DNA of 64,000 nucleotides from Bradyrhizobium sp. CCBAU 051011 (GTDB lineage: Bacteria; Pseudomonadota; Alphaproteobacteria; Rhizobiales; Xanthobacteraceae). The DNA is taken from positions 2,708,501-2,772,500 of the forward strand of contig NZ_CP022222.1 of assembly GCF_009930815.1 (NCBI RefSeq), given 5' to 3'. The notes below the pieces were generated by a model. The model saw nothing but the letters and a program-made list of their open reading frames with translations, was not told the origin of the DNA and made no database searches. The translations under genes and the position numbers were made by a program. Shown here piece after piece: positions 51,236 to 60,093 of the stretch (position 1 is its first letter; the number at the start of each line of letters is the position of its first letter).

Positions 51236-54199
51236 TCAAATTCCGATGCCCCGGCCTCTGCCAATGTCGATGCCGTGAGTGAAGGCCAATTCCTGGCCGA
51301 GCCGGCGGCCTGATTCAAACGCGATGCCGAGATCCCGCTTGCGGTTGGCGAGGATGGATTCCAGTTGCAGATCGCGTTCAAGGCTTTTTGCCATGTCGCC
51401 CATCGCCGAGCGCGCCGCCTTGTAGCCGGCGATGTCGCCCGCCTGATACTGACGCTGGCTGGTGTGGTCGAGCTTCTGCCAGCGTTCCACGAAACGGTCG
51501 GCGCGGCGGCCCGGATCGGTGCGCAGTTCGGTTTCGAGCTGGAGCGCGCGGACGGCGCGGGCGGAGTTGCCCGAAGCGGCTTCAAGGGCGAGTTCCGGGT
51601 CCTTCTTGTAGGCCGCTTCGGCGTCGTGCGAGCCGTAGGGCCGCACCTCCTCGAAGACCTCGCGGGCCTCCTGCAATTCCTTCACCTGCTCGGGACTTGC
51701 CTCGCCGCCTTGGTCCTGCATATCGAAGATCGCATTCACGGCTCGGGCATGACGGATGAGAGCCTTCGTGCGGGCCTTACGCAACGCCCCTTCAGGGTCT
51801 TCCACCGCCTTCCTTTCCGGCGCTTCCCGTCGCGGCTTTCGCGCGTTGTCCGTGCCAGGCACAGCTTCGGCAGACGGGCGCAGGCCATCGAATATGTTGC
51901 GCACCCTCTCGGGCACGACTTTGCGCACGATCTTGGCCACACGCTCGCGGAAGGTGATCCCACGTCGTTCGGCATAGTTTTGGGCCGGATCGGCGCGTTC
52001 GTAATCCGAAGCCATGTCCTTGGCCCGGTCGCGCGACAGGGTGCGGACAAGCCGGTCCTGACTGGCAAAATCGTCGAGGCCATAATGCAGGTCCACGCCG
52101 TCTCGATGCCGCGACAGGGCGACATAGCTGCCATGGGCGTCCATGCCCGGTGTCGCCAGCACATGGGTGTGGTCTACTGTCATACCCTGGGCCTTGTGGA
52201 TGGTTGCGGCATAGCCATGGTCGATCCGGTTATAATCCCTGAGATCGAAGCGAACGGATCGGCCGTCGTCGGTCTGCACGGTCATGAATTGCGCGCTGAC
52301 CTGCTCGACAATCCCGAGCGTGCCGTTCTTTACGCCGAGCCCGTGCTCGTTTTGCAGGAACATGACGCGGTCTCCGCGGGCGAAGTGGCGCGCACCGCGC
52401 TCGACCATGAGCCGCACGTCCTCGCCCAGATCGCCCGCAGCCCGCATCCGCTCCCGCGCCGCCTCGTTCAGCGCGCGGACCTCGTCGTTGGTGTGGGTGA
52501 GGATGATCCGGTTGCGCTCCGGTGCTGCCTGCCGGTCGCGATCCCAGCGCTCGATCAGATCGCCGCGCGCCTGCTCGCGGGTTTGGGCCTCATGCACCAT
52601 GCCGTGGGAGCGGTAGGCCTCAAAGGCATTGCCGGTTCTGCCGGTTGTCAGATCGCGCGTGGCGTCCCGCTGCCAATCCTCTCGCTGACGGCGCACCTCG
52701 CCGATTTCCGCGCCGCCGTGACGTTCATGGATCGAACGGAACGCAGCGCCAGCTTCGATAGCTTGCAACTGCTTGACATCGCCGACCAGCACGACTTTCG
52801 CGTTGGCCTCTGCCGCATGCGATAGGACGCGCTCCAACGGGCGCGTGCCGACCATACCCGCCTCGTCGATGACCAGAACGTCGCGCGCAGTGAGAAGATC
52901 GCGGCCGTGTCCCCAGCCATGCTCCATGCTGGCGATGGTGCGGGACGCAATGCCCGATCCGCTTTCGAGATTTTCCGCAGCGATGCCGGACAGGGCGACG
53001 CCCCGGACCTCGTAGCCCGCCGCTTCCCAGGCCTCCCGCGCTACGCCCAGCATCGCGCTCTTTCCCGTTCCGGCATGGCCGACCACGATCCCAAGGTCGC
53101 ACCCGTCCGTGACATGCGCCAGCGCGTCCGCCTGCTCGCCCGAAAGAACAAGGCCGCGTTCTGCCGCCCGGGCCAGCGCCGCTCGGCGGTCTCTGTTCCG
53201 CACCTCATGGCGTTCGCGCTCCGCCATATGTTCCGCCGCACGATGCAGACGCTGTTCAGCTTCGATCATCGCTCGCGTGGTGAAGCGATCTTCGCCGCGA
53301 GCGTCCCTGCCGAGTTCAACCAGATCGGGCGCTCCGCGCATCGCGTCCATGACCTCATTGAACTGGGCGATGCCGTCGCTGTGACGATGCGCGAACCTCG
53401 CCATATCCCGGCCCGTGAAGGTCGATTGCTGATGCGTGATTGCATCCAACCCGAGGGAAGGATCAGCGATGATCCGTGTGCCATTGCCGCGCGCGATCTC
53501 CCGGTGCAGTTCGGCGCGGTCGGCTTCGGTCCCTTCGCCCTCGATGCCCCGATCCTCAATACGTTTGGCGGGCGCACCGATCTGGCTTTGCGGCTCCAGT
53601 GCGATGCCCTGCGCTTCGAGGCTGCGGTGGTCGATACGCGCGTCGATGTCGAGCTCGGCCAGCCGCTCATTGGCAAGCTCTGCCCAGCGTTCACGCCAGC
53701 GCTCGACCATCTCGGTGCGGTTCCAGTCTCGCACCTTCTGGCCAAAACCGGTCTCGTCAACTGCGCGCATGGTCAACATGACATGGGCATGGGGTTTCGC
53801 TATGCCGTCCTCGGCCATGTCCCAATGCACATTGAGATCGGCGATCATGCCCCGATCCACGAATTCGCCCCGAACGAAGTCGCGGGCGAGTTCGATCCCC
53901 TGAGCCTGGGTCATCTCGCGGGGAAGCGCGAATTCGACCTCGCGGGCAAGCTGCGCGTCCTTGCGGACTTCGAACGCCTCGACTTCGTTCCAGAGCCGTT
54001 CGCGGTCGCCCCATGCCTCCGGCGCGTTTTCCGGCAGCAGCACCTCGGCATGGACGACGCCGCGCTTTGCGGAAAAATCGTGGCTGCGATCAAGCCGCTC
54101 GTCGCGCAGCCGCGAGCCCGAACGGTAGGCGGCTGACGCCACCGCGCTGGAGCCAGACTTGCGGCCAATGACCTTGACGTGAAGATGATAGATCGCCAT
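51236..54199 (-). CDS. traA: Ti-type conjugative relaxase/helicase TraA
   Basis: 987 aa. The N-terminal MobA/MobL relaxase begins AIYHLHVKVIGRKSGSSAVA and has the metal-binding KPHAHVMLTMR near residue 135. The helicase part has Walker A VGHAGTGKSAML (near 377), DEAGMVGTRPLE (near 445), VLVGDVKQLQAIEAG (near 470) and AATIHKAQGMTVDH (near 663). It nicks oriT and unwinds the transferred strand. Agrobacterium TraA has about 1100 aa, so the C-terminus is somewhat shorter. It is divergent from traC/traD, with the oriT-like site between, exactly as in Ti plasmids. Confidence 0.92.
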   Translation of the reverse strand: MAIYHLHVKVIGRKSGSSAVASAAYRSGSRLRDERLDRSHDFSAKRGVVHAEVLLPENAPEAWGDRERLWNEVEAFEVRKDAQLAREVEFALPREMTQAQGIELARDFVRGEFVDRGMIADLNVHWDMAEDGIAKPHAHVMLTMRAVDETGFGQKVRDWNRTEMVERWRERWAELANERLAELDIDARIDHRSLEAQGIALEPQSQIGAPAKRIEDRGIEGEGTEADRAELHREIARGNGTRIIADPSLGLDAITHQQSTFTGRDMARFAHRHSDGIAQFNEVMDAMRGAPDLVELGRDARGEDRFTTRAMIEAEQRLHRAAEHMAERERHEVRNRDRRAALARAAERGLVLSGEQADALAHVTDGCDLGIVVGHAGTGKSAMLGVAREAWEAAGYEVRGVALSGIAAENLESGSGIASRTIASMEHGWGHGRDLLTARDVLVIDEAGMVGTRPLERVLSHAAEANAKVVLVGDVKQLQAIEAGAAFRSIHERHGGAEIGEVRRQREDWQRDATRDLTTGRTGNAFEAYRSHGMVHEAQTREQARGDLIERWDRDRQAAPERNRIILTHTNDEVRALNEAARERMRAAGDLGEDVRLMVERGARHFARGDRVMFLQNEHGLGVKNGTLGIVEQVSAQFMTVQTDDGRSVRFDLRDYNRIDHGYAATIHKAQGMTVDHTHVLATPGMDAHGSYVALSRHRDGVDLHYGLDDFASQDRLVRTLSRDRAKDMASDYERADPAQNYAERRGITFRERVAKIVRKVVPERVRNIFDGLRPSAEAVPGTDNARKPRREAPERKAVEDPEGALRKARTKALIRHARAVNAIFDMQDQGGEASPEQVKELQEAREVFEEVRPYGSHDAEAAYKKDPELALEAASGNSARAVRALQLETELRTDPGRRADRFVERWQKLDHTSQRQYQAGDIAGYKAARSAMGDMAKSLERDLQLESILANRKRDLGIAFESGRRLGQELAFTHGIDIGRGRGIGI

Positions 54200-54229
54200 C
54201 GCGATCAGATCAGTGGCACGGTCAAGCGC

Positions 54230-54260
54230 ACGTCGGAACGACGTATAAGCGCGCCCTCCC
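54230..54260. other. oriT-like site (IncQ/Ti-type nic region)
   Basis: Inverted repeat ACGTCGGAACGACGT (54230-54244) directly followed by TATAAGCGCGCCCTCCC (54244-54260). The latter resembles the complement of the Ti/IncQ nic core, which reads about TAA-TGCGCCCT (recalled). It lies in the 181-bp gap between divergent traA and traC, where oriT lies in Ti plasmids. Confidence 0.7.
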
Positions 54261-54380
54261 TCGAAAAATTCTCGGGCGGGACTACCCCGTCCCAGGCTAT
54301 CCCGGCAGCCTTACAGCATTCCGCAGGCTGCTCAATTACTATTGCTCCATCGACAGCTTACACAGCTTACGGAGGATATG

Positions 54381-54707
54381 ATGCGCAAACCTCGGGACTT
54401 TGACGCGGAGCTGAAATCGCTCGAAGACAAGGCGCGTGAGCTGAAAACCCGCAAGGTGCGGCAGCTCGGCGAACTGGTTATCGCCACCGGGGCTGACACA
54501 CTCACTGCCAATGAACTGGCGGGTGCGCTGATCGTGCTGGTGGAGACAAAAGAGGCCGGAAAGAGGGAGGCTTGGGCCAGGCGCGGGGCCGCGTTCTTTC
54601 AGGGATGGTCGCGGCGAAATGCACCGACAACTGACCGCGACACGGACGGCGCTCCGGCGCAACCGGGCGGCGCGCAACCGGTGTCAGGCCGCAAGGGCGC
54701 GACATGA
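54381..54707 (+). CDS. traC: Conjugal transfer protein TraC
   Basis: 108 aa. It contains MRKPRDFDAELKSLEDKARELKTRKVRQLGELV-type sequence (coiled-coil N-terminus), TGADTLTANELAGALIVLVE and EAWARRGAAFFQGW, matching the TraC family of Ti-like transfer regions, which assists the relaxosome. GGAGG lies 5 nt before the ATG at 54381. The next gene starts 1 nt after its stop. Confidence 0.87.
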   Translation: MRKPRDFDAELKSLEDKARELKTRKVRQLGELVIATGADTLTANELAGALIVLVETKEAGKREAWARRGAAFFQGWSRRNAPTTDRDTDGAPAQPGGAQPVSGRKGAT

Positions 54708-54708
54708 C

Positions 54709-54975
54709 GTGCGCACATGGCAGGTCGAGCGCCGCAAACGAACGCGGCACCTCATCGAACTCGGCGGCCTCGTCGTGAAAGCCGGACTCATCAACCTGAT
54801 CGGCGATGATCGCGCCACCATGCTCGGCGCGCTGCTCTGGATCGCCGACAAGCTCCAAAGCGATCAAGGCGAACGGGCGCGAGCGCTGTGGTCAGCAAAG
54901 GGGAAGCAAGCGTTCGAGGCGGACCCGACGGCACACAAGGGGACAGATCGATCCGATCCAGCAGCTCGTCGTTGA
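54709..54975 (+). CDS. traD: Conjugal transfer protein TraD
   Basis: 88 aa. It contains VRTWQVERRKRTRHLIELGG, LVVKAGLINLIGDDRATMLGA and ALWSAKGKQAFEAD, the conserved TraD pattern. The start is taken as GTG at 54709, just after the traC stop, with AAGGGCG upstream; earlier in-frame ATGs run within traC. No traG coupling-protein gene follows, so the transfer module is incomplete. Confidence 0.83.
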   Translation: MRTWQVERRKRTRHLIELGGLVVKAGLINLIGDDRATMLGALLWIADKLQSDQGERARALWSAKGKQAFEADPTAHKGTDRSDPAARR

Positions 54976-55276
54976 ACCACGACAATGGTATGTCAACTAT
55001 GCGAAGACCGATGGTTGCAAGCGGGCTTTGAATTGGCGCCCAACATTGCCTCTGCAGCGCCGCCACAAGTGCGGTCAGCGTCGCCGCGTCACCGCGCCTG
55101 TGATCCGCATGCGAGCCTCGGCCGCGAACTCAATCTAGATCGTACCGCTGGTTCCGGAGGGCGCCGTCAACGGTTGCCGATCTGGCGCAATGGAGACTGC
55201 CGCAAAACGGACCCCGTCATCCTGCCGCTGCACTGGCTCAGACCCGCAAGCGAGGACGCCCGCGCGGCGGACAGGA
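54976..55276. other. No gene recognised; region where traG would be expected
   Basis: About 300 bp between traD and the IS66 fragment. In Ti-like modules traG follows traD, but no part of it is recognisable. The right boundary of the transfer module probably lies here. Confidence 0.5.
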
Positions 55277-55504
55277 CTATGTCTCATCCGCCTCGACAAG
55301 CCGGCCTTTCCGAGCCAGACGGCGCCACGTGAACAATTGGCTCGCGGACAGCCCGTTTCGCCGCGCCGTCACCGACACAAGCCGGGGCCCGCTATAGCTC
55401 TCCGCCACGATCCGGTGCTTCTCTTCCAACGTCCAACGGCGCCGGGTGCCCGTCGAGATAACGTCAAGCCGCGAGGTCTTCGGAACAGGCGTATGCCCAG
55501 TCAT
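55277..55504 (-). pseudogene. IS66 accessory protein TnpA, truncated
   Basis: 75 codons, MTGHTPVPKTSRLDVISTG, then RRRWTLEEKHRIVAESY and a helix-turn-helix (LVSVTARRNGLSASQLFTWRRL). This is the N-terminal part of IS66 TnpA, which normally continues to about 130 residues; here a TAG ends it after EADET. TnpB and TnpC are absent. It is a remnant of an insertion. Confidence 0.8.
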
Positions 55505-55861
55505 ACGCCTATGTCTTCACCGCCACAGCATATCAGGCAAGGCGGCCTTCGCCGGAAGAATATGAGCAAATCGGACATCTGCGCGATCAAGTGGTCACCA
55601 TTTCGGGGCGCGCCGAAACGTCGTATCGCGAGATCATGAATATGCCGAGGCGAGCGCTAACGGGGATGCGCGAACCAAGTGCGACGTTCCCATCAGTTGC
55701 ATGGACCAGGTAGGCGGATTAAAACCTAGGTATGCTCTCCTCAACCAACGAACATTGTGAGTCGACCTCTGTTCAATAGTTCCATCCGTTCCTCTTGACT
55801 ATGCTTAGCGTGTGACCGGCTCGATGTGTCGAGCGACAGGATAGCGGGAGGAGTTCCGGTG
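55505..55861. other. Intergenic, no gene recognised
   Basis: 357 bp beyond the IS66 fragment. The part at about 55560-55640 has the look of mobile-element-derived sequence but matches nothing I can name. GC falls towards 55740-55800. Confidence 0.4.
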
Positions 55862-56122
55862 ATGAGCATCATGGAAGCAACCTCACTGTCGGGTTTTGCT
55901 CGCAAGGCGGCTGAGTCAGCCTGCGACTTGGCTAGTGTCATTTACAACCTGATCAGGGACGTGCGCGACAGTTACCGGCCCGGGCTGCACTACATGCGTG
56001 GCCCCGGCCGAAAATGGCGCGCCAAGCATCAGCCCTGGCTAGGAGCTGATCCTCAACCCGTACCGCCGGCTGGGCAGCGCCAGCCCGATAGCCAGACCGA
56101 AGTTACGAAATCATCCTCATGA
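55862..56122 (+). CDS. Short hypothetical protein
   Basis: 86 aa. MSIMEATSLSGFARKAAESA, then CDLASVIYNLIRDVRDSYRP, and a basic/Pro-rich tail. GGGAGGAG lies about 12 nt upstream of the ATG, so it may be translated. No family is recognised and coding bias is moderate. Confidence 0.35.
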   Translation: MSIMEATSLSGFARKAAESACDLASVIYNLIRDVRDSYRPGLHYMRGPGRKWRAKHQPWLGADPQPVPPAGQRQPDSQTEVTKSSS

Positions 56123-56239
56123 AAAGGGTATCGCTCTTTGCCGTCTCGATCGACAAGCTCTAGGGCCGAAACCTCGAAGTGCGATCGAACCTGCGATCTA
56201 ACCTTTGCTCACGCTCGTTGGGCAGAAATCCGCGGTTGG

Positions 56240-57056
56240 ATGCTGCTGATTTGCGCCGCCCTTTGCATCGCATTGGGAGCCATGCTGTGTAGTTCGGCGC
56301 ATGCCTGCGTGGCCCTCGAAGCACGGAAGTTGCCGATGAAGTTCAGCTGGGTCGCTTGCCAACCGAATTGCGGGGGCTGGGTCAGCGCGGTTGGCGTCGT
56401 GACCGCAAATACGCCAGGAGATTTCGACGAATTCGCGCGCGACCGACGGCTCCGCGGCACGAACATCGTGCTGGATTCCAGCGGCGGTTCGGTCAACGAC
56501 GCAATCGCGCTTGGACGGCGCTGGCGCAATCTGGGGGGCGCTGACCACCGTCGGCACGAGCGTGCAGACCAATACCGCGCAGGAGGCCCCTGCTAACATG
56601 GCGACGCCGGTGGCGTATTGCGAATCGATGTGCGTATTCCTGCTTCTGTCAGGCAAGACGCGTTACGTGCCCGTGACTGCCCATGTTCGGGTGCATCAGA
56701 TCTGGTTGGCTGACCGCGCCAAGGACGCCAAGGCGGCGGTCTACAACGCAGATGATCTGATGATCGTGGAACGCGATATCGGGCGTCTCGCCAAGTACAC
56801 CTTCGACTTGGGCGGGACGGGTGACCTGTTGTTGCTGTCTCTAAACGTCCCGCCGTGGGACGATCTGCATGAACTGTCTCGGGAAGAATTGCGACTGACC
56901 AATCTCGTCACGACCGATATGATCGCTCAGTCGGACGGTCCCGCCGCAGCGGTACCGGGGCGGAATCGCTTCGTAAGCAGCGCGGTGCGACTGAGACAGA
57001 TTCAGCGCAGCCGACATCAACCAAGGCTGTTGAGGCTATGGGCGGACGGGCGGTGA
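56240..57056 (+). pseudogene. Frameshifted secreted protein (ClpP-like fold suspected)
   Basis: The ATG at 56240 starts a signal peptide (MLLICAALCIALGAMLCSSAHA). Frame 1 encodes FDEFARDRRLRGTNIVLDSSGGSVNDAI (split here) and ends in the GGGGGG tract at 56534-56539. Frame 2 continues GALTTVGTSVQT, EAYCESMCVFLLLSGKTRYV-like sequence and AHVRVHQIW. One G too many in the run separates the frames. The 'DSSGGSVNDAIALGR ... CESMCVFLL ... RVHQIW' series resembles periplasmic SppA/ClpP-like proteins. A second shift near 56960 may also affect the tail. Confidence 0.75.
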
Positions 57057-57395
57057 GGGGCGCCGCCCAGCCTGGAGAGTAGCGGGTAGCCCTCTCTCTC
57101 GGTGCTGTTAGGAGCGGCAGGCCCCCAAGAGAATTCCAGACGCCGCCCCACCTCTGTCGGCAGCTTTATCGGAGCTTCGGCGCCGCGCGGCACTAACTTC
57201 ATGGGCCGAGTGGTCGGCTTAGGGCCGAGCGCCATAAGCCTTCGTATTGTTCCGTGCCCCTTTAGAGGCCCGACGTCTACCTACGCACAATTGAGCCGCC
57301 GATCCCGATCGGGCTAGGCTGCATACGTTGAAAAAGCGCACAGATGAGAAACGGATGATCAACGAACAGCTACGATAAAGCGAAGAGGAGACAAC
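57057..57395. other. Intergenic, no gene recognised
   Basis: 339 bp between the frameshifted secreted protein and the zinc-ribbon gene. GAGGAG at 57384-57389 is the ribosome site of the downstream gene. No palindromic operator was seen. Confidence 0.5.
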
Positions 57396-57617
57396 ATGCC
57401 CAATTGCTCCGAAAGCCCTAGCTTTGGCAAAGCAACGCGATGCGCAGTCTGTGATGGCAAGTTTGGTCTCGTCCGGCACTACTCGTGGCGAACCCCGCTT
57501 TGTTCCAAGAAGTGCGTCGATCGCTTCAGGGCTCGCCGCGAAAGTGACCGCAACTGGGTGGGCTGGTTCCAAATCGCCTTCGACCAGCTGCGAGAGGACC
57601 GCGCGAGGGCTTTATGA
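57396..57617 (+). CDS. Small zinc-ribbon-like protein
   Basis: 73 aa. Cys pairs CAVC (near residues 17-20) and CSKKC (near 36-40), spaced as in a treble-clef or zinc ribbon, are followed by a basic helix (VDRFRARRESDRNWVGWFQ). GGAG lies 6 nt before the ATG. It overlaps the next gene by 4 nt (ATGA). Similar small proteins are common in Bradyrhizobium; function is unknown. Confidence 0.75.
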   Translation: MPNCSESPSFGKATRCAVCDGKFGLVRHYSWRTPLCSKKCVDRFRARRESDRNWVGWFQIAFDQLREDRARAL

Positions 57618-57823
57618 CGATGCAGATCTCGCAACGAGGCAAGGAGTATCTTGAGACGGCAAAGACTTTGCTCCGTGCTGCCCAAACCATGACCGACCGA
57701 GCGATCGCGGGTCAGCTTAAGGCCCTTGCAGACGACTACCAGCGGCGAGCTGCGAAAGCGTCGCATGACGATGCGGCCAAAGCGGGCGATCGATCGGCTG
57801 CTAGCGCTGAACGCGAGTGGTGA
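57614..57823 (+). CDS. Small helical protein
   Basis: 69 aa, entirely helical by appearance: MTMQISQRGKEYLETAKTLL, then RAAQTMTDRAIAGQLKALAD and DYQRRAAKASHDDAAKAG. It is translationally coupled to the zinc-ribbon gene by an ATGA overlap. The pair is recognised as a recurrent small operon in Bradyrhizobium (inference from memory), with no known role. Confidence 0.7.
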   Translation: MTMQISQRGKEYLETAKTLLRAAQTMTDRAIAGQLKALADDYQRRAAKASHDDAAKAGDRSAASAEREW

Positions 57824-58056
57824 CCTGATGGGGAGTTTTGCAGCCCGCCCTCCTGGTAAAGGCTGAAATCGTCTGAAGAAATGGCTACGTCTCACGAACT
57901 CGGTGTTCGACCCAATCGGACATCGAATCCATCGCGTAGTGCTTGACTGTCGGAGGAAGAAAACGCGTTTTGGTGAAGGTGGGTGCTCGACTAAGGCTGA
58001 CCCTCCGACGCCACGATGCGGATTTGTTGTCCAGTAACTCCTTTGGAGAGAACATC

Positions 58057-58419
58057 ATGAAGAAGCTCCTGATCGCGAGTGTCATTTGTTGTGCTGGTTT
58101 TATCTCGGCGACGGCTGCCGAGGCCCGAACCTCTTACGACGGTCCCTGGAACCTCGTCTTTTTTACCCAACGCGGAAGCTGCGATGCGGCCTACACTTTC
58201 TCGGTCAACGTAACCGATGGGATTGTAACTCATCCCAATCTGGTGAAATTCAGGGGTTCCGTCGCAAGATCGGGCGCGGTCCGCGCGTCGGTGACCGTGC
58301 ACGACAAATACGCATCAGGTTCGGGAAAGCTCACCGCAGACTCTGGCCGCGGGATCTGGAGCGGGCGTGCAGGAGGTGGGCGCTGCTCGGGATATTGGAC
58401 CGCGCAACGAAACCAGTAG
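58057..58419 (+). CDS. Secreted hypothetical protein
   Basis: 120 aa. The signal peptide MKKLLIASVICCAGFISATA ends near AEA (about residue 23). The mature beta-rich domain has YDGPWNLVFFTQRGSCDAAYTF, FRGSVARSGAVRASVTVHDKYASGSG-type strands and a final CSGYWTAQRNQ; two Cys probably form a disulphide. GGAGAG lies 7 nt before the ATG at 58057. Conserved in Bradyrhizobium as far as I recall; function unknown. Confidence 0.8.
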   Translation: MKKLLIASVICCAGFISATAAEARTSYDGPWNLVFFTQRGSCDAAYTFSVNVTDGIVTHPNLVKFRGSVARSGAVRASVTVHDKYASGSGKLTADSGRGIWSGRAGGGRCSGYWTAQRNQ

Positions 58420-58815
58420 GACGCAAACTCCGCATTTTTCATTGGCCTTATCGTTTGCGCATGCTTTGCTGGTTTCGAGCAACGGCCAGCGTTGCACAAT
58501 CAAGATCGTCGATTTCTATCGACGAAGAATACTTAGAACCCGCCGCTATGGTCAACGCGTGGCCATCCGAAGCGACGGAGCAGACAACGGCAACGGTGCC
58601 GCGCAGACGAACATCGTGATTCAGAGAGTTGCAATCCATTGCACGTGGGTGGTGTGGGATTCGCTTGCGGTGGGCCACGCTAAGCCAACGTGTAGAGGCG
58701 ATGAGGGAAGAGGCGTTTTCAGCGGGCGTCGAGAGACGCTGAGCTTTATAGTTCAGCAACGTTCGTCTTGCCTCAGGGAGAGCGTAACGGCCACGCTCGT
58801 AAATCGTCAGCGACG
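58420..58815. other. Intergenic, no gene recognised
   Basis: 396 bp between convergent genes. Open frames on both strands here lack ribosome sites and coding bias. It may contain terminators, but no strong hairpin was found. Confidence 0.45.
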
Positions 58816-59475
58816 TCAGGAGCGGTGCGGCTTTTCTGACGTCAGCTTGAGCATGTCCGCCATTCGACTGAGCTCCGGAAGCGAGCGGGCCTTCATCTTT
58901 CGCATCAGGTTGGTCCGATGCACCTTCACTGTAGATTCGGCGATACCGACGTCGTTGGCGATCTGTTTGTTGAGGCGGCCAGCCGTGGCCTGGATCATGA
59001 TCTCGCGCTCGCGGGAGCTGAGTGTGTCGAAACGTTCCCTGAGCGCAGCCATTGCCTTGTCACTCTCTCGACGGGCGCGATCGCGGGCTAGACCAATCTC
59101 GACCGCATCGATAAGGTCCTGATCACGAAACGGTTTCGTGAGGAACTCTATGGCTCCCCCTTTCATTGCTCGCACGGTCATCGGGATGTCGCCGTGCGCT
59201 GTGATGAAGACGATTGGCAGCTGCCTGTTCGCGGCGGCAAGCTCGCGCTGAAGCTCGAGACCGCTTAGCCCTGGCAATCTCACGTCGAGCACGAGGCAGG
59301 TCGGGCCGTCAGTGTGGGGATCGGCATTGAAAAATTCAGCAACAGATGAAAATTGCTGAGTGTCCAGCCCGACTGTCCGCAATAGCCGCCCCACCGAGTC
59401 GCGAAACTCGGGATCATCATCGATAATCAAGACACTGGGGTTGGTATCACGCATCCCCGTACCCTGGAGGGCCAT
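58816..59475 (-). CDS. FixJ-family response regulator (receiver + LuxR HTH)
   Basis: 219 aa. The receiver domain has VLIIDDDPEFRDSV (acidic pair), LVLDVRLPGLSG with the phospho-Asp near residue 62, ITAHGD and FLTKPF (Lys). The LuxR-type HTH reads LSSREREIMIQATAGRLNKQIA-NDVGIAESTVKVHRTNLMRKM. An internal ATG at 59454 is an alternative start. It is divergent from the single-domain receiver gene and probably controlled by the multi-PAS kinase nearby. Confidence 0.92.
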   Translation of the reverse strand: MALQGTGMRDTNPSVLIIDDDPEFRDSVGRLLRTVGLDTQQFSSVAEFFNADPHTDGPTCLVLDVRLPGLSGLELQRELAAANRQLPIVFITAHGDIPMTVRAMKGGAIEFLTKPFRDQDLIDAVEIGLARDRARRESDKAMAALRERFDTLSSREREIMIQATAGRLNKQIANDVGIAESTVKVHRTNLMRKMKARSLPELSRMADMLKLTSEKPHRS

Positions 59476-59700
59476 GCATTGGTTCCCTGCAATAATGTTC
59501 ATTCTACCTTATAACAGGTCAAGGAACAGCCCCCTTTAACTACGCCACTGGCCGGAAAACTAAGCCGGCGGCCGGGTACATAAGCGATGGTTTACGAGCG
59601 CGGCATTGCTTTGTCGCGAACCTGGGCGGAAAGTAAAAGTTGCTATACAGGCGCGAGGTGTATTGGGGCGCGCCGGCGGAGCAACTGCCTGGAAGCCGCA

Positions 59701-60093
59701 ATGCCGGAACATAGACTCATCTCGATCGTCGAGGATGATCAGCCCTTTCGCGAATCCATGAAGAAACTCATGAGCCTGCTAGGCTACACGGTCGAAGCGT
59801 TTCCGTCGCCGGCGAGTTTCCTGGTCTCGCCCCTGTTGGCTGAGACCGCCTGCCTGGTCGCGGATGTTCACATGCCTGGAATGACCGGGGTCGAACTTCA
59901 CAGGCACCTGGTTGATGCGGGACATCGGATCCCGACGATTCTCATCACCGCATACCCGGACGACACTCTCCGTAACCGCGCGTTGAAGGACGGGGTGATT
60001 TGCTATCTCGCCAAGCCCGTGGATGACGAGCGTCTCGAGCGGTGCATTCGCTCGGCTCTTCAATTCGGGAGGCCGTGTGAGGAGGACTCATGA
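59701..60093 (+). CDS. Single-domain response regulator
   Basis: 130 aa, receiver only: ISIVEDDQPFRESM, LVADVHMPGMTG with the phospho-Asp near residue 55, LITAYPDD and CYLAKPVDD (Lys). There is no output domain, so it may relay phosphate or compete with the FixJ-type regulator for the kinase. The last 34 bp overlap the 3' end of the convergent kinase gene. The ATG at 59701 is chosen because the domain begins at once. Confidence 0.9.
   Translation: MPEHRLISIVEDDQPFRESMKKLMSLLGYTVEAFPSPASFLVSPLLAETACLVADVHMPGMTGVELHRHLVDAGHRIPTILITAYPDDTLRNRALKDGVICYLAKPVDDERLERCIRSALQFGRPCEEDS

Noticed and set aside
52907..54136. Plus-strand frame of 409 codons opposite traA
   Set aside because: Shadow of the relaxase domain of TraA; no start signals.
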